The notes below the pieces were generated by a model. That model saw nothing but the letters and a program-made list of their open reading frames with translations. It ran no database searches and was not told the DNA's origin. The translations under genes and the position numbers were made by a program. Source: Globodera rostochiensis (taxonomy: Eukaryota > Nematoda > Chromadorea > Rhabditida > Heteroderidae). Taken from it: DNA of 64,000 nt. Below are positions 1 through 13,664 of this stretch, piece after piece; the first letter of the stretch is position 1, and the number at the start of each line of letters is the position of its first letter. Location of the stretch: assembly GCA_018350325.1 (NCBI GenBank), contig JAEVLN010000008.1, positions 2,995,794-3,059,793 of the forward strand, given 5' to 3'.

Positions 1-73
1 TCAAAGTCCGTACCGATCGAGGCTAGATGCACTCTTTGGGGGCATTACTAAGTTTTAAGGGTGTTCGACCTCT

Positions 74-87
74 CCCCCCCCCCCCCC
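74..87. repeat. C14 homopolymer, first of many G/C tracts
   Basis: A run of 14 C. Similar long tracts occur at 149-158 (G10), 502-517 (G16), 12172-12192 (G21), 37597-37609 (C13), 38021-38036 (G16) and 42004-42017 (G14), with many shorter ones. All that I checked lie in introns or between genes. Exact lengths may carry sequencing error. Apart from this and the minisatellite that follows, 1-600 holds nothing I can support. Confidence 0.9.
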
Positions 88-600
88 GATTGACCTCCCA
101 ACACTCTTTTCAAGCAGTCCGATAAAGGAAGGGAGGACGAATATTGAAGGGGGGGGGGAGGGGAATGACGAATGAAGGCCGATGAATGTGATGGATGAAT
201 ATGTGGTGATCGGAATTGCCCGTTTGGTGCACCAATTAAAAGGAAATGCCGTAAGGGACAACAGCACGGGCAACTGAGTCCCATCGATCAAAGTTAAAGG
301 ACTCAAAAGTCGCCCGCCCGGACTAACAAATAAGTGATGATTCGAGAGCACAAAATGTTGACCCCTCCGGCGAGTGTGGCGTGCGCGACTATTTGATCAG
401 GTCACAATGCGCGAAACGAATCCGATCGGTCTTTGGTGAGAAAAGGGAAGACACGCGCTGTGAAAGGAAAGGGACGGACGGCGTCAATTTGAAAGAACGG
501 CGGGGGGGGGGGGGGGGAAGTGCGTGCGGGGAATAAATGTCAAATAGTGACAAATTAAATTAGCAGTAAAATAAAAGGAGCATTTCTTTCGAGTTCAGAT

Positions 601-1046
601 GTGCCCTCGGGGGCTGGTTTCTAAAGGGAACATTTTTCTCGGCTTCAACTGAATGAATTCATCCAATGCCCTCGGGGGCTGGTCTCTAAAGGGAACATTT
701 CTCTCGGCTTCAACTGAATGAATTCATCCAATGCCCTCGGGGGCTAGTCTCTAAAGGGAACATTTTTCTCGGCTTCAACTGAATGAATTCATCCAATGCC
801 CTCGGGGGCTGGTTTCTAAAGGGAACATTTCTCTCGGCTTCAACTGAATGAATTCATCCAATGCCCTCGGGGGCTGGTCTCTAAAGGGAACATTTCTCTC
901 GGCTTCAACTGAATGAATTCATCCAATGCCCTCGGGGGCTGGTTTCTAAAGGGAACATTTCTCTCGGCTTCAACTGAATGAATTCATCCAATGCCCTCGG
1001 GGGCTGGTTTCTAAAGGGAAGATTCATCCAATGCCCTCGGGGGTTG
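601..1046. repeat. 65-bp tandem minisatellite, about 6.5 copies
   Basis: Units start at 601, 666, 731, 796, 861, 926 and 991. Each is 65 bp and begins (A/G)TGCCCTCGGGGGCTGGT. Copies differ only by a few substitutions (T/C in the GGTTTC/GGTCTC and ATTTTT/ATTTCT positions). Each full unit holds the 10-bp palindrome ATGAATTCAT with an EcoRI site. The seventh unit is cut short after 30 bp and joined to the tail of a unit at 1021, then a decayed copy starts at 1031. There is no open frame across it. Confidence 0.97.
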
Positions 1047-3006
1047 TTCTCTCTTCAATTCGAACAAAACATGTCATAAAGAAGCGGCTTTTACATGCCG
1101 ACTTTACCTTCTCTTCGGTTCCACCAACGCATAAACTCCGCGAGTGTCGTTTTTGTTGCCAAATTTGGCTCCGAATTGTGGCGACTGACCGATGCCATCG
1201 TCGGACGCCCTTTCGTGCGGCATTTTGACTCCCTTTGATTGGCCGCCATCGATGTGGCGGAGAGAGTGCCGTTCTCGCAAATGTCGTCCAATGGTGGGGC
1301 GCCAAAGTGAGTGGAGGGCGGCATGATGAGACAGAAATGGGGAAAATGGCAGCAATCGATCTGCAAAAAAAAGGGATGACCAGAGGTTGGACGATCCTTT
1401 CTCTTCGTTATTCCAATTTCGAAGCTTGATCATTGATCGCGGATGCGAGTGATCGGATGGACGGACAGGTCACTTTTGCTCTGATCAGAGGAGTCATTGT
1501 GAAGGGGACGGCGGAGACGCCCCCCCCCCTCCCCGGGGGCGTTTTTTGACCAAAGCTCGACCAAAGGCTTTTTCCGCCGTCCAACACCAAAACTTGAAGC
1601 TGATCCTCCGAAGGCGTTTTTTTCAGCTAATTTGACCCGGTGCGCGACCTTTCCACGACTGTTTGCTGGTCGGGTTAAGTGCTTTGTTTAAATAAAAAAC
1701 ATTTGTGCATATTTTAGCTTCCAAAATTGCCTTTTGCATTATGTGGCTGGCGAGCGGATCGATTGGTTTGCAAAATGTGAAAGAAATGAATGGACTTTTC
1801 GATCGGTTTGGGGGGGGGGAATTGTTAAAAGTGTTAAAACGGGTTCGCCGCTGCCCTTCCCTTTTTTTTGCCACCCCTCGCGGCGATGCAAAAAAAGCTT
1901 TACGTCAATCGCCGTCCGTCATCAGAAAAATTGGGTCTATGAAAAATAAAATTATACACATTTCTCTCTCTCTTTAATTTTAAAGTGCTGAAAATGTTGT
2001 CCTTCCACTTTATTTTACATTTGCCCCCCCCCCGAGGGGCCAAAAACAAAATTTAACAGGAAACTCAAAAAGAGGGGGAAAACGAAATCAATCGAATTGG
2101 TTGTTTGGGTTCGTTCATTCAATGGAAAAAGGACATAAAAAGAGTTGGCCTTGGCCCCTCCCGCCGCGTGACTTTGGCCTCCCCCAAAAAAGTGATGGCA
2201 ACGAAATTTTGCGATATCTTTTGGGACATCAAATTGGAGGAGTTCGGCGGCAGCAACAGCAAAAGAAAGCGACAAAATTTGGTCAACACATTCACTGCGT
2301 ATAAATACCGGTGCATTGGCCCTAATGTTTTCCATTTGCCCCTCCCCCCCCCCGTCTTTTCAATCAGTCGGGCGGTCGGTCGGTTGGTCGCCAATTGCCT
2401 TTCAATCATAAACATCGCTGGAGGGGAAAAGGGTCGAATGGGGCCAATTTGGGTGGGGTGCACCGGGATGGGCTGATAGGCGCCAATTTGGGAGGCAACT
2501 TCTGGGACATCTCCGCACATGGGCAAGAAAGTGACTTAAATGTCCGAGATGGACAAATGAACGAATGGAGGCGGGCGATAAGGGCGGGACGGGGGGGGGG
2601 GATGACCCGGCACCAGCGGGGACGACGCCTTTCTTCTCTTTTGCTCGCCGACAATGTTTTGGATGGACTCAAATTGGAGGCGGGGGGGGGGAGGTTTCTG
2701 GTGTTGTACAATATGAAAGCATTTTGCAGCGAATTTGGAAGGCCCAAATGGTCAAAATTAGGTGCGATTTTTACCGATCTTTGACACTTTTTTGGCAATT
2801 TACTGAACCAACCATATAAATTTGTATGCAATGATTAATCATTAAAGAGTAAACTGGTCGAATTAGATTCTGTGCATAAATTGACAATTTGCAGTTAACA
2901 TATAAAAATGAGTAAAACAAAAACAAAAAAGAATCCATTTGAGTCTGTCGTTTGTGTATATAAAACCAATCCCAAATTCGGTAACAACTCCCCCCAAAGG
3001 CATCAA
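1047..3006. other. Gene-free stretch downstream of TAF1
   Basis: No gene is supported here. Several open frames exist, the longest around 2105-2530 on both strands, but they are interrupted by C9-G10 tracts and match no family I know. The part from about 2820 is AT-rich and probably holds the 3' untranslated region of TAF1, which is transcribed towards it. Confidence 0.6.
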
Positions 3007-6000
3007 TCAGAGCGAAGCGTCAAAGTCGTCCAACTTCGGCTTCTTGGCGCTCATCAACTGCTCGTCGTCCGAGTCGCTGAGCGCCAAATCCGCGTTCAGC
3101 TGACCCGACGTGTGCATGGCGCTCTGGTGAAGCATTTGCTCGGCAACAGCAGCGATTGAAGTGCCAGTGCCTGTCTCTTCCTCGTCCGACACTAAAAAGT
3201 TGTGGGCTTCCCCTCCCTCTCGCTGTGTGCTTTCTGTTAATTCCCAAAAAATCAATCGACAGACACCAAACGCCCTCAACATCTCGACTTTTCTGTTTTT
3301 ACCCACCCACCCCCCACCCACCCTTCGTCATCTCCTCCTCGTCCATCAACATTTCGTCTTCCTCTCCTTCAGTGTTTTGGTCGTTCAACGCCACCAAATC
3401 CTGCTGCTGCTGCTGCTGAAGCATCACCGCTCCTCCCGCTCCCTCCTCCGCTTCCGCTTCAGCTCCTCGTGCTCCTGATTTTTTTATTATTAAAAATAAA
3501 TTAATTTAAAAGAAGCAGTTTTTACCGTCCTGATTTGCGCTCAGAGCCTTCTGAATGTTTGCTTCCAACTCGGCCAAGTGCCCTTTGGACTTGTCGTGCA
3601 GTTGGTTGGTCACCTCCACAATTTCTTCGGCCTTCAGCGTGTAGGCCGACTGGGCACCGTTGAATATTCGGCTGTTGATCAGAATCTGTTAAATGTGGCA
3701 GTTTCGTTATTTACTGTAATAATTGTTGTTTGACCAAACATTGCCAACCTGTTCAATGTCCCTTCTGAACGCGTTGACCGTCGTGTATCGATGGTCTTTG
3801 ATGTTTTGTTCCTAAATTTTTGTTTTTGTTTTGTTAATTTACGATTTTGGAGGATTCTGTCCCGCCATTTACAATTGTTCCAAGGTCCATGGGCCGCTGT
3901 ATTTTGTCATTGTATTGAGGAAACTGAAATTGCAAGAAATTGTTTTATTGAATAATATTATTTTGAAAACTTTTTTTACTTTTTTTGGGTCCACCCGGGC
4001 GTGGAATGCGGCGGACTTCGGCAAGTTCTTGCACTCCTGCACAATCTGTTGGAGAATGTGCGAAAAGCCGACCATGTCGTCGTCGTCCAACAACGGGTTG
4101 ATCTGCTTCTCCAGCTCGATCAGCTTCTGCTCACTGTCCTCCAGTCGTTTCGTCGCATGTTCAAGCATCTAATCGGTTTAAAAACAATGCCAAATAATTT
4201 CTTCGAAATTCAAAAAATTTTACTCGACGGGCCGCTTCAGTGATCGGATGGCCAGGACCGTTGTAAGTGATCGAGTTGGCCAAAATTTGCGTGAGGTCCT
4301 CAAGAAATTGTCGCCGAAGTTCGTATTTGTTCTCTGACACATTTTTCCGAATTTGTTGCAAATCCATCGGCTTTTTGACCACTTCCAAATAGTCGGGCAC
4401 CTGAACAAACAAACAAAAAGTTTGAACGGGCAAACCGGCACGCGTATTTTATTTAAAGGGATAATTAAATTTTAATTAATTCTCACTTTTCTGATGTTAA
4501 CCGGGCAGGCAAAGTGTTCTGAGCCGTCGATGTTCTTTAGCTCATTCAGAATCTCCATCAGTACGCTGGCCATCGACACCCGCGGATCCGCTCTCCGTCG
4601 ATGAACGGACTTCAACGGGCCCATCAAATAGTCCGCCTCCTCAATGGTCCCGCGCCGTTTCATTGCGCCAGTCGAAGTCGACGACAGCACACCGCCGCCG
4701 CCACCCGTTGATGAGGTGGACGAAATGGCGGAGAGGGGCCCGACTTGGACAGAGGTGGTGACCAAACTCGCAATGGAAATGCTCAATGTGAGGGGCGCCC
4801 GGGCTTTTGGAACAGCTGAAAAAGTAAATTTTTATTTAAAAAAAGGTTCTGCTACATACATTGATCCTCCACAACAGCAAGAGTTGGTGCTTTTGGCTCC
4901 GGTTGTTCCGGTGGATGTTCAGCAACGGTTGGAGCAACGACGGTTGCGGCGGCTGCTGCTGCTGCTGCCGCCGCCGCCTCTTTGTTTGCCTTTTTCAGCT
5001 TTTTCTTTTTCTTCAACGACCGCTCCAATATTTTTCGTGGGATGTGCAGTCTGAAGTTTTTAAATTGTATATAATGCATTTTAATGAAAGTGCACAAAAA
5101 CCAACCCACCTCAACGCATCCTTTCGCTCCTTTTCCGCGTGTTTGTACAGTTTCTTGGATATTTTCAAGCGCGTTCCCTCCACTTCGATCAGTTCACCGG
5201 ATGGCAAACGATCGCCTTCCTCGTCCGGCACATCACTGAGTTTGGACGTGGACGGCTGAAAATTGTCAGACAGAACACTTATGTATTCATATTTATAATA
5301 TTCAACTATATCGTAGTTTAAACTGTCTACTGTTGATAAAAACAAACATTTATAATCCAGATGCCAATACAACATTAAATAAAAAACAAATTCAAAGTCC
5401 CCTCGATTGCACCTGACAAATCTCGCCGACTGTTTTGGAAGCCAAGTCCTCGTCTTTGCCATAGAGTGGACAGTTCCTGTTCGTCTTCATGTGACCGATC
5501 GCTCCACATGCACTGCACGTGATTTTCAGGTCCTTCTGTTTGGGCGGCGGTGGCGGTGGCTTCTCCTTTCGCTGCTTCTTCTCCATCGGCGACTTCATTT
5601 TCGGCTTCGGACCCGGCTTGTTCGGCGAGGGTGTCGCCGCCATTGTTGTCGCAGATGCCGTCAATTCCTTTTGCTGCTCTTGCTGTACTGCTTGAACTTG
5701 ATGAGAGGGTTGGTCAACTGATAGGACCTTTTGCTGCTGCTGCTGCTGTCGTTGCTGTTGTTCCAATAATACGCTTTTCACAAATGCTGCCGCAGCAATG
5801 TTGTTGTCCTGCCGCTGAGTGGACTTCAAATCTGCACCGGCGCCGCCACCCTTCTTAGACCGTCTCGCGCCCTCCTGCTGCTGTTGACGCCGTCTCTCCT
5901 TGCGCTTCTCCTGAAATGAAGTTGATGAATTTAAATGCAATACCATAAAATGCCATTTCATAAAAGAAGATTAAATGTACATTACGGCACACCTCTTTGT

Positions 6001-9000
6001 ATTGGTCGTCCATTTGGGCGTAAACCTTGATGAAATTATCGTCGCGTGTCGTTCGAATTCGGACATACGCTTCGATCAGCTGGGGATGCGACACAGTTTC
6101 AATTCGGGTCTTAAAGTTTAGTGTGTAATGAAAAGAAAGTTTCCATATTTACCGATTCGGTGCCATCCCGATTTTTGATTATGCGATAAACGCGAAGTTT
6201 TCGTTGCGCTTCGTTGGCCGTGGTGTTCAGCAACGAATTGGAAACTGAATTTTGCGGATTCGGCACGGTGAACGCGTCTTGCGGCCCGTCCGTCGCCGCG
6301 TGGCTCTCTGTGTGCCCTTTCGCTGCCGCAACCGCCTCTTTAGCGGCCACTGACACCGTCGAACTGCCCCCTTTGGTCACCTCCCCGCGGATCATCCGCT
6401 GCAAGTCCAACCGTTCGCGCTCCTCACGCTCAAATTCCAATTTGCGCTTGTCCGCATGCGTCAGCGTTACCGTCGTCGAGTACAACTTTTTTCCTAAATT
6501 TTAATTTTAATTAAATAATCTTATTCCATTAGCACCTCGGCCACCGCCACAACGGCCATCGTCGTCGTCGTCGTCGTCCGACTCGTCACGGCGCCACTCC
6601 TCGTCGCTTGTCGGCTGCTGCTGTTGTTGTTGTTGTTGTGCATCCGCTGACGCCGAACTGCGCAGCCATTTGTTCTGCCGTTCAAACATTCGCTGACAGT
6701 GCTCCTTGTGTTTGTTCTGCATGTCGGCAAGGGTCGCGCGGGCGTTGCCGCGCGCGAAACGGGCCACCTGCGAGTCGGTCGAGCCCTGGGCAGCCTGTGT
6801 GGACATGGTACGGATGACGTCGATGACATCCCTAAAAAGGATCAAAAATCGGGAAATTCAACGAGTTCGAATATACAAATATCTCCGGCTAACCATCGTT
6901 CCAACGAGCCGATTTCCTCATCAGTCAGGCCAAACTCGCGGCACATTTGTCGCGCCTCTTTCAGTGACAGTTTGCGCAAGTCCGCGCTGGTGCCGGTCAC
7001 CAGTTTCTTCGGCGCGTCCTTCTCCACCTCCTCCTTTGGCGGTTTCTGCGGCTTTGTGCTCACGCGAACAAAGGAAAAGCCAAGGTCAGCGCCGGTGGGG
7101 TCCGCGATGCCGGATTGGTCCAAAAGGCATTTGCCTTTCATCGCGGAAATGTACGATTTGGTGACATTCCACGGCGCGCATTTGATCTTAACAAGAAAAA
7201 GAATACATAAATAAATAACAGTAAAATCATAAAAATGTTCAAATCGTTTTATGTTACAAACAAATAAAAAAACAACTTCATCTTCCATGTTCTGCTGGTC
7301 ATCCGAATCGTCCGCATTTTCGGGCACGTGCAGATACTTTTCGCCATAACCCGCATCCTAAGCAAAAAATTTTTTCTCATCAAAAATCCATCCAATTACT
7401 TTAAGGCGTTGTTCGGCGGCCAACATTGAAGCGTAAGCACAATACATTTCCGGCGTGACCATGTTGGACGTCTCCTCCCGGTTGGGCAGCCTGTAGTCCT
7501 CTCGTAACATCTAAATTACACTGTTTCTGTTTAAAGCCATGTACACATCCTCTGAACGTGCCCAGCAACTGTCGGACACCACTCACTCACCCAATATTCA
7601 TGGCCTTCAATTCGTCTCAGTTCGGCGCACTGCTTCAAATTCTTGCGAATAATCCCTTCCTGGCCAGGAAACATTTGCTTTATTTCGTCCATTCGAATGC
7701 GTTTCGGAAGGTCCTCACTTTGCCAGAATAAGCGAAACATGTAACTCTGAAAAAACTTCTTTCAAAACAATTTCATAAAAATGTGTGCGTGTACCATCAT
7801 AAAATCCTTGTTGAAATCCTTGGCCCTCTTCGAGTTCGGCGTGGGCACTTCGTAAAGCGGCAGTTGCTGTCCAACCGCAAAAAGTGCCGGAAACGGTCGT
7901 ATGAACAGTCTGAACTTTGAGTTTTCTTTTAAACTTAATGGAAACTTTCTTTCCCACCACCCACCCACCCGTATTTGTTCCGAATTAGCAGAAAGTCCGT
8001 GTTCAAAGGACGATGTTGGAAGACTGTGGCGCGATACATGTTATTCTCGATGGCCTGCACCGACTCGTTGGACGACAAATCGCCAAGAAACGGCGATGTG
8101 TGAGAGAACGCCGTTTCGCCAAACTCAAATTCGCGCTTTTCCTCCTCTTTCGTCAGTTTCTTAGAAAAAACATAAACAATTCTTCTAATTAAAATGATGC
8201 CCCCAACAAACACACGACTCACTTTTTTGTAATAATTTCGGATTTTAGACGCCATCCCCGTCTGGTTGAGCAACGGCGGATGTTCCTCAACGTATTCCAT
8301 GGCCACAAGTGTCCCGTCTCGTCCGGTCAAATTGTGCAGTTCCCGCATCACAAACAGCTCAAAGCCACCACCCCTGTCGGCCAAATGTTGGTGCTCTTTG
8401 CTCTAAAAGGGACCAACCGGAGTGATTAATGGACGGAAGATCCCCCAATTTGATGCTTTAACACCGTGCCCCCCCCCAAAACGTCTCAGCACAAACCTTC
8501 AATCGGATATGCCTCATCAACGATTGTACGGGCATATTTCGACCCATCATTCCTTGTATGGCCCTTCTGTTCAGCGGAACGCGGTGGAAATGACGGAGTT
8601 GAACCGCGGCACTGTGCTGGAGCAGTGGGAACAACGCCGGGTGCAAGTTCTGGGCGGGCAACGAGTGCTGAACGGTCAGATTGGCCAACGAGCGCTGCGT
8701 CTTCGCGTTGCCGCCGCTGCTCTTCGGCATGTAATACTCGTCATTGGACAGGTTGAACGGGTCTTTGTCCGCGATTTGCGCAATTTGTGTCTCAATCTGT
8801 TCCTCCACTTCCTGACGCTGGCGCTTCAACACTTGGGCCAGGATCAGCTTGGACTTCTTCATGACGCCCTGGTCCTAAAGACGCAGTGATTGACGACAAA
8901 TGTAAAAATCATTTTTGAATTGATCAGTTCTTGTTTCAGTTAATTCAGAAACCATCGACCTTCCCGCCCGGGACAACTTTAAAGAGATTATTAAAATATT

Positions 9001-11040
9001 AATGACAACAAACTTTTCCGAGTGCGCGCGAACCGCCGAGTTGGTGTTGCTGTTGCAGTACGTCTTCGGCATGTGCCGTGTCTTCGGGCATTCCAAATGC
9101 CCTCGGGTCATCCTCATAGTCCAGGGTCAATATGCGCGGCTCTAAATAATTTTACACATATTTTGTAATTTGTCCATATATGTCCAACGCTTAAATTTGT
9201 AAAAAAAACAAAGGTTTTGTATATGTACTCGATGATGAACCAAATCCACTCCAATTTAAGCCTCACTTGGAATGGTTGGCATATTCGCGCTGTCCCAAAT
9301 AATGTCGTCCTCCCACCGCGTGTTCTCCAATTCGTAATTGTCAAAAGGGAACAGCGAGTGCTGAGAGTCGACCAGGTAACGTGAGTCTAAAAAAAGCAAA
9401 CTTTTTGAGCCCGTAAGAATTGAACAAATTTTTTTCCTCACCAGAAATGTCGGACGAATTGTTCAAAGGTGTCGAGTAACGGCTGAGGCTCGGATTCAGA
9501 AGGTATTCAATAAACGATTTGTTCTTCCCTAAAAAAAAAAAAAAAAAAAGGTTATTAAATTTTGTGTCCAAATGTTGTGCCATTAACGCACATGCCGTCA
9601 TGAACGCCTTGTAATTGCGCGTGTACGGCGTCGGAATCCATCCACAACGCGGCAATTTGACCGAAGAAAGCTCTTTCACCAACTGAAAAACGCAAAAAAT
9701 GTTTTCCCGAGGGTTAAAAAGCATCTCCGTTTTGTAGGGACCTTTTCCCTGGCCTGTTCCGGGTCGATGATGATGTCATCCTCCCAATGCAACAAATTGA
9801 CCGGCAAAAAATCCCGGTCATCTGCAAAAAGAAGATAATTTAATGGGCATTTTTTTGGTGTCCCATAAACGGCACTTTCAATTCCCCCCCCCGCCACCAA
9901 ACGCCCTCAAAATGCCATGATAATTTATGCCAAATTTTACCTTCACCACCCGACAACATTCCCTCATCGGTTTCATTGACTGAAGAGGCCTTTACACCCT
10001 GCAATTCTTTTTCGAGCTGGTCATTCAAATACACTGAAACTGTCACAAACCGTGCCGCCCCTCCTCTTCAGTCCGTAGTCAAAATTTGTTGGGTTGGCCG
10101 GCACCCCCAGACGATCGTACCACATTTGGGCCGGGCCAAAGCGCCACGGGGGGGCGGCCTCGTCGTCGTCCTCGTTGGTCTGGTTCTGGTGCTTGCTGCT
10201 CAACAGCTCGTCCAAATTCTCTGCACACAAAAGCTCCTAGGAAAAAGGAATCGTTTTTGTTCAGTTTGAAAAGTGTCCGCCTCTTTTGGACCGGGGAGAA
10301 ATTTTTTCCGGACTCCTTCAGAAGCTCAACCGGGCGTTTATGCCTAAACCGAACGGGATTCTTCCCCAAAGGGGACGACAAAAAAGGAAATTCCAATTCC
10401 CGCATGGACGCCAGGGTTCTACAGTATTTTGATGTGATCCATTTACATATTCGTCCGTGCAACAGTCCTCCTTCTTTGGCGGAGGGCCAAACCTCAGCGC
10501 CCAGGGGTCCTCCTCTTCTTCGGTTGCTTGGCTCTGCTCGGCTTCTTCTTTCTGAAGATTGTACGGTTTAAACAACGTTTTCACCGCCATTATTCACGAA
10601 AACCCAAAAATACACCTCCAACTTCTCGCCGTCCCCCCTTTGTCCCTCCGCGTCGGGCCTTCGAATCGTCGAAATGGCGGCCGCCTCCTCAACTTGCGCA
10701 CATTTGTCGTCGGATGTTGGCGCCGCCGCTGCCTTTTTGTTGTCTCTTTTGAAAGTCCGGGACGTCCACCAAATTTGATTTTTCATCGTCGGCTTCGTGT
10801 TGGACGCAAAAACGCGGGAAAAGCGCAAAATGCCATCCTGCTCAAAGTCGGGGAAAAACCTCCTGAAAAGGGGTGAATTTATTTAAAAAAAAAAACAATG
10901 CAAAAATAAAAGGACTTTGGGTCAATGTCCTCAAATTCGGGCGGAAGGATCCCGGCCAAAGGCGCATCGCCGCGTTGAGACGGCGGAATAAATGTGCAGC
11001 CAGAGGAAGTTGATGGACCCGACAATTCTTCCGCGTCCAT
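3007..11040 (-). CDS. TAF1: TFIID subunit TAF1 (TAFII250)
   Basis: Largest TFIID subunit, a nuclear scaffold that binds TBP and promoter chromatin. ATG at 11040 ([10 protein letters not shown]) opens the gene and TGA is at 3007-3009; many small introns lie between. Seen in order: N-terminal block with FFPDFE and [24 protein letters not shown] near 10150; repeated HWEDDI/RWEDDI boxes near 9780-9310; the DUF3591 core with [22 protein letters not shown] and [19 protein letters not shown]; a zinc knuckle (CSACGAIGH...NCPLYG) at about 5455-5520; [11 protein letters not shown], then bromodomain 1 ([29 protein letters not shown]) near 4480-4220; INPLLDDDD; bromodomain 2 ([20 protein letters not shown]) near 4010-3560; and an acidic tail. 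Order and motifs match animal TAF1 throughout. Poly-Gln and poly-Glu patches interrupt the middle. Not every splice site was resolved. Confidence 0.95.
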
Positions 11041-11565
11041 TCTTTCTTTTCTTCTTGGCTTTTATTTGGTTCCCCAAAGCTAAATCATTATTTATTCATT
11101 TAGTCGTTTGAGCTCAATGTCAGAAACATTGAAAACCGAATTGCTGCATTAAACGGCATGAAAAGTTGCGATTTCACACCGCACCTCCAGTGGGGCTGAA
11201 AAGGGGGGCCAAAACGACCCGTCCCCAACTTCAGAGTTTTATTTAGACCGGTTCGTTTTCTACCAGTCACGGACTCCCCAAACAGAAAAAAACGAAATTG
11301 GATTTGTAAAGGGAATACACGGTTTAGGGGGTAACAATGTCTTTCAAAAATATATATCGTGTTTTAAGTATTAAGGCTTTATAGAGAGGTTGGCGAAAAT
11401 ATAGTGGGCAAAAAGTGTTGATATGCAGCGAAAATGACAGGAATTCACATAAGTCCAGATGAGTGTCCACATAAATAAAATTTATTCACGAAGAATACTA
11501 TGATCAATAAACAGATCAGCCAAGTCCAATACCAATGTAACATACAGAGAAGTCTCATAGCGCAA
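11041..11565. other. Spacer between CSN4 and TAF1
   Basis: About 525 bp between two genes of the same strand. It should hold the CSN4 3' untranslated region and the TAF1 upstream region. I see a short polypyrimidine/GC-mixed segment near 11041-11100 but no clear TATA box or operon signal. Confidence 0.5.
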
Positions 11566-13664
11566 TTAAGAGAGATCGATCGGTTGTCCGCTTCTGTACG
11601 CATTGAACCTTTCAGTGTGCCATTCCGGGTATCGTGCGGCGATTTTTTCGTTAATCGTAGAGACCAAGTCACAGATAGACGCAATTTGTGAATCAGTCCC
11701 GCTGTTCGACGAGTCTATTTGATAACTATTTATTTAAAACAGTTGGTTTCGTTACTTTTTAGTCGGCCCGGGGGGGGGGGGCTTTTTCGACATTACATAA
11801 AACGGTTATTGGCTTTTCCTGGTCTCATGTCCCAATTGAACTTTGGCACCAATTGATTACCTTCAAATGACACCGTCTGCTCCAATTGGTCTATCGCACC
11901 GCGCACCTTTCCGCTGGAGATCATTTGGGTCGCCACCTTTTCTGCCTCAAATTCAAATGTTTCCCCCGACTTTCCTTCACTAATTTTTATACTTTTGCCG
12001 CGGGAACGTCCAAAAGTTGTCCCAATCCTTCGAATGAAATGTTTGCGTATAAACGTGAGGCAGCCAAAATGTTGTGTTCAAGCACCGAGCGTTGCAAAAT
12101 GGAGACGCCTTCCAGGTCCAGAAGGCGCTGGTGAGGACCCAAAGAGACTTCGAACTCGATCAACTTGAGGAGGGGGGGGGGGGGGGGGGGGGTAAATTAT
12201 CAAATATGCAACAAAAAAAAATCAGTACAACGAATTTGCTAACGTTTTTGCTTAGCTTGGCAATTATTATACACGTTGAGGCCTTACTATTAGTGTGAAT
12301 AAACAACGCCTTACTTCACGTCCTTTGACCAGCCGTTCCAAATACATATTCTTCAGCAAAGAATGGCCGACGAGCTGTTGACAACGTTCGTCCTTGAAGA
12401 GCGTATTAAGGAGCCGATTACGTTGAGTCCCTTAAGCCAAGAAATTGAAATCGTTTAGTTTTTTATATACAAATTGGCAAAAATGCGGATTCAGAGATTA
12501 CTCTATTCGTAAGACCAACCGGGCGCAGCGAGTAAAGTGCAAGTGAGTGCATCTTGAAGCACTTGACGCTTCTCGGAAGGAATTAGGCCCGGCTTTAGCG
12601 ACAACTCGTGGTAACGCTGCGCTGCCTCCGTAAAGTTACCATGACGGTCCAACACACTTGCATAAAGCAACTAAACATCGAAATAGGGGGACTTTTCCAT
12701 TAAATCTCTAATTTTAAAAAATGGCTTCATCCGTTTCCCAAAACAAAATATGTCCTCGATGTACGAGAAAAGGCTAAACACCTTGTATCTGATGACGAGT
12801 CCTTCGTCCTTCACGTCCTGCTGCAAAAGAGAGGCTCTTTTCACGTGTCGGTCCGCCTCTTCGACATTGCCGGCTTCCAAAAACAGCTCAGTTATCTGCA
12901 AGTACAGCTTCATCTTGAATTCCTGAGGGTATCCCCTTAAAAAAAAATCCAGTTTTACTACTTCACTTCCATCGAAATTACCGTTGTCCCGTCTCAATTG
13001 GTATGCCCATAAGAACGCGCGCGGCTTGCGCAAATTGATGGTCGCGTTCGAGAGCATTGGCCAGAATTGTGCGGATTTGAGTGCTTTGTTCTTCGTAGGC
13101 AAGTGCACGCGCCTAAACAACCCGAATTCGAACATTTTTCGGGTTCGGGATTTAGAATTAGGTAAAATGGGGGTCAGATAAACGAAAAATTCATCTACCA
13201 AGTTCCATTTTATATATTAAAATTTTTCTGGGCTCTTTGTTGGGATTTGTGTGGCACTGAGTAAGACAAACTTGAAGCTGATTGAGCACAGCTTCACCAA
13301 CGCTTTTGATAAGATCGGTTTGCAGAGAGGGTTGACTCAAATGCGATGCGATGTCGGCAATGAATTGACGTGACACAACCATACTAGTACTCTCGTTGTT
13401 CACAACTTTAAACAAAACTTTTTTGTGATTTCTCGTCAGAAAACCGACCAGTCTCAACCAAACTGCTCGTAGCCTTAGTCAATTGCACCAAATTTGTGGA
13501 CAGTTCAGAAGTGAGCACATCTTTCAATAACTTTTTCAGTCTATAATGGTGGATATTTGAAATGAATATATGAAATGAAGAAGAAACCTATCCGATTGCA
13601 TTTTATGATCCGTCTCATGTCGGTAAATTGCTGTTACTTTGGCGCACAATTCATTCATGTCCAT
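11566..13664 (-). CDS. CSN4: COP9 signalosome subunit 4
   Basis: PCI-domain subunit of the COP9 signalosome, which removes NEDD8 from cullin ligases. ATG at 13664 ([17 protein letters not shown]). Exons then give [31 protein letters not shown] and [35 protein letters not shown] with [92 protein letters not shown]; and a last exon with [19 protein letters not shown], stop TAA at 11566-11568. All blocks line up with human CSN4 in order. The last intron, from about 11862 to 11711, joins phase 1 to phase 2 correctly. The TTA at 11793, which would end the penultimate exon early, is removed by this intron. Length looks normal, about 400 residues. Confidence 0.95.
12172..12192. repeat. G21 tract serving as poly-C before a splice acceptor
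   Basis: On the plus strand this is 21 G. Read on the coding (minus) strand of CSN4 it is a C21 tract running straight into the acceptor CCTCCTCAAG of the exon that begins LIEFEV. The pyrimidine tract of this intron is therefore cytosine rather than the usual uridine. Confidence 0.8.

Noticed and set aside
2105..2530. Overlapping frames of 120-135 codons on both strands
   Set aside because: They contain C9 tracts, lack any family motif, and each looks like the shadow of the other.
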